A DNA stretch of 64,000 bases from Benincasa hispida (taxonomy: Eukaryota > Streptophyta > Magnoliopsida > Cucurbitales > Cucurbitaceae), in the NCBI RefSeq assembly GCF_009727055.1, contig NC_052359.1, positions 59,714,936-59,778,935 on the forward strand, given 5' to 3'. The number at the start of each line of letters is the position of its first letter. The stretch's first letter is position 1. Below are positions 59,097 to 64,000 of the stretch, one piece after another. The translations under genes were made by a program, and so were the position numbers. The notes beneath the pieces are model-generated. The model was not told where the DNA came from. It worked only from the letters and a program-made list of their open reading frames with translations, and did not search any database.

Positions 59097-60800
59097 ATTG
59101 CATTACATTAAACCAGATGTCGTCCAACATCCTTTGTTAGATAGCAACCAAAATTACCACCAAATTAAACTCTAAAACAATCCTTAATTTAATTTGAAGC
59201 CAATCATGTCATAGAAAAACCAAAACTTTAACAAAAACCTACAACAAAAGCTCCCGATAATCACCTAAATATCACCTAAACACTGATGACCAACTCTTCT
59301 TACGACCCCAATGGCAGCAATAGTGATGGTGTCTGGTAATTAATGGTGGAAAAGAAATCTAAAGAATGAGAGAGGAAATGAGAAAAAGAGAGTGAATGAT
59401 ATAGGAAGATCCATGGCACTTATCGAAGCAAACTTTCGCGATGACTGCAGTTTCAACAAAAACGATGACGTGTGGTGGACTGCATTCTAACAGAATGACA
59501 TGGATACTGGTGTGAAGCAAAGAGTGTGAAGCAAAGAGTGTTGCTCTTCATGCGAAGGAGGGGTGGGGGGAGGGGGGAGGGCTTTGTGCAGCGGTTAGGA
59601 TAACTAGATTTTTTTTCTCCAATTTGTTTAACTTTATTTTATTTTTTTATATATTATTTTAACTTTAAAAACTTATTTAAATATGTTTATATAATAATAA
59701 TAATAATAATTTCTCTTTTCCATCTTAAATTCCCAATATATCGATATCTTCTAGATAATCTTTCCAATAAACTCAATTTTGATTCTAAAAATTTTAAATT
59801 AAAATAAATACATTAGACTTCCAAAATTATGAAACTTACATTCAAAATCTCCAATTCAAAATAATAAAAACTAAAATATTTTAATTTAATCTATTAAAGT
59901 CAAATTAAGCCATATTTTGATTTTATCGAGCCCACACTTATTTCAAAGACAAAATCCATAATTAAATTTGAATTGATTAAAAATAACCATTTTTTTTAAA
60001 GGTTATGAGTGTTGCATAAAACCTCATAACTTACCTTAGCACTGTATGTGTAAAGGTAAATTAGTTAAATCTAATCACTTTATATTACTATTATACTGTG
60101 TTTGTAAATGTATATTAGCTAATTACCATATTATATTGATAGAGTTTTAAGAAGATGCAATATAGCGTTATAATTAGTAATCATGAAAAATGATGGTTAA
60201 AGTCTTTATAACTTCACACTACAACTACACTATATGTGTAAATATATGATAGTTAAATTTCATAACTTCATATTAATATAATATTAAATAAGACATGATA
60301 AGAATACAAACGAATACATTGGAAAAAAATGAAAACAAATAAATAACAATATGTATAAATAAATGAAAAAATGATTTAGATAAATATTAAGAAAAGAAAG
60401 ATACATATGAGATATTTGAGGAGAAAAATTAGGAGGGATTATTTGTTTAAATAGAAAAATATATTAATCAAATTCGAAGATTTATTTGAAGAGAGATATT
60501 TGGGGAGAAAGCTAGGAAGGATTATTTGTTTAAATGCAAAAATATATTCGTTTTTTGGTTTTTATTTAATCTGATTATGATGAAAACTAATAACCCAATA
60601 GTTAATAATTATACTGTATATATAAATGTTAATAACTCAGTTTTCAACAATTACACTGTATAACTATAGATCAGATTGATGGCAAATAAGGAATTAGAAA
60701 AAGTCAGAACACGTGATCCACAAGTGATTTGCTAAAATTCTTATTAAATTTTTCGAATTGAAACCTAAAATTATGCTATATACTCCAGTTTTTACTCCAG
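59097..60800. other. Gene-less stretch, probably part of R1 copy 2
   Basis: 59280-59600 is moderately GC-rich, with GATGACCAACTCTTCTTACG and later a G-rich run (59560-59580). It parallels the GC-richer patch 11040-11300 of R1 copy 1. 60050-60260 holds repeated TATACTGTGTTTGTAAATGT-type units. No domain found. Confidence 0.4.
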
Positions 60801-60814
60801 TTTTTAAGGACTCA

Positions 60815-61719
60815 CAAGAGAAATAGCTAATTTTAAAGTTTCATTTGAAAAAATGGCAAAAAGATTTCAAAATTATAAAAAAAAAAAAAATCAATTTATA
60901 TAATAGAAAATACTAATTATTAAATGACAAAACTACCCTAAAACAACAAAATTAAGTACAAACGATAATGCAAAGATACACTGCTTCAAAAACAACTCGA
61001 ATACCACAAATACTCTCTACCTAAACACTCTAGAACCATGAGTACACAGTATCTAAACATTCCAGAAGCAAAAATTAAAAATCACCTAGTATGATCTTTT
61101 ACACTTCTGATTATCTATAGAATGCGTGTATGTCAGAAGATGACGACCAGACAGTGGGGTTCATTAGAAACTTATGGATGTCCATGGCAATGGACTTCCT
61201 TTAAGGTGAGAAAGAGCAAAGTTGATTTAGCAGTAGGAGTCATTAGAAACTTATGGATATCTATGATGATGAACTTCCCTCAAGTTGACAAAAAGCAAAG
61301 TTGATTGTACCAGTGAAGTTATTGTTTACAACTGAATATTTGAAGAAATTGCAACTTCCGAATGATGTGACTATTGGAAATATGATTACATTTGACACTA
61401 AACTAGTTGCAAGGAGTTTCATCATTTTCATTCCATGTGACCATTTTTCTCATTGGATCTTGAAAGCCAACTTTAAACACTATCAATACCAAAATGTCAT
61501 TGTTGAAAATGATGTTTAAAGTAGAAACAAAAGCAGGATATATGTGTGCGAGCGAAAAAGTTCGGTGATCTAGCAAGGGTGGTCGTCAAAAGCTAGTCAA
61601 GACGATGAAATTCAAGAAAGGTTGCTGAGATTGATAGTGAAAAAAAAAGATTTTGGGGACGACTAAGTGAAGAAGATGAGTAAGGTGAGATCTAGGGTTT
61701 TTTTAATCTTATTTTAATA

Positions 61720-61752
<33 letters not shown>

Positions 61753-62820
61753 TTAATATTAATAACTGAATAATATATATATACACATGTTTCAAACATT
61801 TAAAGTTTAATTCCCATTTATATGTTTTTTTTAAGTACACCAAGCCATTTTTACGTGTTTCTATATGAAATATTGAAAACATCGAAAATATGAAAAAAAA
61901 TCAAACTAATTTGATAACAATATGTATAAAATAATGAAAAAAAATATTTAGATACAATTGAATTTGTAACAAACATTTAAGCAAATAGAAAGTTAGTTAG
62001 ATAAAATCAAATTTGATGATAAAAAATAAGTTCAAAAATAAATGGGAGAGAAAATCAGGAAATTTTTGTTTATTGTGATTAATTCAATAAGTAGTTAAAT
62101 AAATCTAATTTGATAATAAAATATAAATTCAAATATAATTTGGGGAGAAAAATCATGAAGGAAGTTCATTTATTTATAATTACACTGTATTTATAATTTC
62201 ATTTTCATTTAAGCTTCAACAATTTCATTGTATTTATAACTCCATCAACCATAAAACCTACGAAAGAAACCTTACTTGTTGTAGAGAACATCAAGAATGC
62301 AAAAGTGAATGCTTATTTAACATAATAAGATGATAATAAAGAAAAGATGATTAAAAAATAAAAAATGATTAAATTTAAATGAAATATACAGTTTGTTAGA
62401 AGATAATATGTATAAAATATTAAGTAAAATCCTAACCAGGATAAAAAAAATTTATTTTGAATTTAAAATGATAAAAAAAACCAATAAAATAATGTAAAAC
62501 ATAAAGATAGATTATAAATTAAAATCAAAATGGTGATAAACAAATTAAAGATTAATTAATTCTGAATATTTTCGAAAAGTGGTTAAATCAAATCAAAACA
62601 GATATAAAACCGTTAATTCAAATTTTAAACTGAGAGAAAAATTCGACAGATTTATCTCTTGAATTCATTAGGTTGAAGTCTCATAACCGACAATTCCATT
62701 ATATGTATTTCTATTGAGAGTTGATACACGATCTTCTAACAGACGATTCTATCTACATTATATTCCTATTGAGAATTTATACACGGTAGAACAATTATAC
62801 AGTATTTGAAAAAACTGTTA
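60815..62820. repeat. Dispersed repeat family R1, copy 3
   Basis: Starts ACAAGAGAAATAGCTAATTT and continues through AAATGACAAAACTACCC, AACAACTCGAA and CTCTCTACCTAAACACTCTA in the same order as copy 1. 61145-61300 contains a tandem duplication of about 105 bp (TCATTAGAAACTTATGGAT at 61160 and 61221). 62686-62815 has two to three copies of a TTCTATTGAGA(G/A)TT(G/T)ATACAC unit. The open frames here show no domains. Confidence 0.5.
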
Positions 62821-62859
62821 ATCGACCATACCAGGGGAAATTTGGGGACAAAAAAAATA

Positions 62860-64000
62860 TATGTCATGTGCGTGGTGTCACGGTCGTACTTCTCCAACCG
62901 TGCGACACCATGATTCACCCGTGATCATGATCAGCCTTAAGGGATGCTCAAGCCCCAATTCACATTTTGCTCGACTCTTTGAAGCTTCGTCAGACCTTAG
63001 GCGAGGTTATTCTATCCTCAATTGAACTCAACTCATGTGGAACTGAACTTCACTCGACCATACACGTCGCCCGTACGTGTATTTTCCCTCATGTGCAACT
63101 CCTAACCGACTTACCTCTACTCTAGGCCAAGTCCTGAGGCTCGACCTTGCCCATATATGAGGCTAAGTTCATCATAATACAACGCCGCATCTCTTTCCGC
63201 CATCTTGGTTCCCAATAACACGTCTTCCATACTTCTACATCGCTTCAAAACTCCACGGGGATGAATTCTGGCCCTTCGTTGGGCCAAAACAAGCTTATAA
63301 CCCTTTATTGGGGCTTACCGGGTGATTCAGACACTTATCGAGGCTTTCCAAGACATAACAATGCTTGTCGGGATCTATCGGCCTACTTTGGCACTTAACG
63401 GGCTTCTATCAGCCTAATGGTCACCTACCGAGCTTTACCGAGCCATTATACTGCTTATCGGGACAACTTGAACAAGTATAGGGCCACTAGAAACTATCGA
63501 GTCACACTGATGCCTTAGGATGCCATCCTCAGTGTCGAGATGTCATCAGCTTCCTTTCTCCTGATTGGGCACACTTATCGAGAACCATCATCAACCAACC
63601 CATGGAAAACAATCTAACTCGGGACTTCCCGGACATCCATCCATCTGAACATAATCGAGACTTAGGCCTTTCCGAGCTTTTGTCGAATCAAAATGGCATA
63701 CTGGGTGCTACATTAAACCTCTGGCCCATTGGGAGCAATGCCCGCATACCCGTGCCGTCCTACACTGTCTATGAGATCACATTCTCAATGGAAGACACCC
63801 GAGACACTTGTCTTGTAACGCTCGCCCATGCCATGATATACGCATATGCCATGGGGTAGCTCAATTAGGCCACAGAGCCCAGAGGTGGTGGAGAGCTGAC
63901 ACCATGCCTCCCCCTATAGTGCATTTTGAACATTTTCCTATTTGCCACTAGCGAACTGTCACTCACCAACGTAGAGCGCTTGCCTAAACTCCGATTGACA
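62860..64000. mobile_element. Retroelement-like GC-richer repeat, cut by the window edge
   Basis: From about 62876 the base composition becomes GC-richer. The segment opens TGTCACGGTCGTACTTCTCC and is followed by CCGTGCGACACCATGATTCA, which together form a short hairpin. 63300-63470 holds a degenerate array of (G)CTTATCGGG / CTTACCGGG / CTACCGAGC units spaced about 28-30 bp. The frame 63602-63859 (+) shows no domain. TGTCACGGTC resembles an LTR start, but the second LTR, if any, is outside the window. Confidence 0.45.

Noticed and set aside
1..64000. CRISPR arrays, operons, riboswitches, bacterial insertion sequences
   Set aside because: None were seen. The window is plant nuclear DNA, and its tandem repeats are minisatellites without spacer structure.

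Overview
This window is AT-rich nuclear DNA from a flowering plant (eudicot). Its genes are intron-rich, intergenic DNA makes up most of it, and degraded transposons are dense. The short palindromic repeats built on CTATCA...GATAG and the PIF-type MITEs that begin GTTTGATAACCATTT are, from memory, typical of cucurbits such as Cucumis. That placement is an inference, not shown by the sequence. The window also contains two single Ns (21175 and 39278) and a sequencing adapter, so it is a short-read draft assembly.

Four protein genes and one tRNA gene are well supported. (1) A RING-CH (MARCH-type) membrane ubiquitin ligase lies on the + strand at 16721-20060, with 8 exons and 532 aa. One of its introns uses a GC donor. 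(2) An INDETERMINATE-domain (IDD) C2H2 zinc-finger transcription factor lies on the - strand at 23560-26045, with 4 exons and 499 aa. (3) A Qc-SNARE of the SYP71 type lies on the - strand at 45504-47382, with 8 exons and 261 aa. (4) A DUF1685-family protein lies on the + strand at 54332-55390, with 3 exons and 243 aa. A tRNA-Pro(AGG) lies on the - strand at 52230-52301. The genes are independent single-copy loci with no apparent functional linkage. All exon phases close exactly in the models given.

The rest is mostly transposon-derived. At 1-4.4 kb a deleted CACTA element sits inside a minisatellite array, next to a DUF1985-like gene relic. At 8.0-8.5 kb there is a mosaic of organelle-derived DNA, with plastid ycf2 next to what looks like the 3' end of the mitochondrial 18S rRNA gene. 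Several MITEs follow at 9.7, 13.2-14.1, 15.2, 22, 30, 34, 36, 50, 53 and 58 kb. A nearly complete Ty3/gypsy chromovirus with a perfect 5-bp target duplication occupies 39.1-44.5 kb. At 58-64 kb there are larger related repeats, then the edge of another retroelement-like repeat that runs off the window.

The most actionable observation is at 39280-39317. A perfect 38-bp Tn5 mosaic-end junction of the Nextera mate-pair type sits next to an N and a false duplication of LTR sequence. It is an assembly artefact, not biology. I found no convincing new protein-coding system. The more interesting undescribed items are structural: repeat families with nested inverted ends, and the organellar mosaic.
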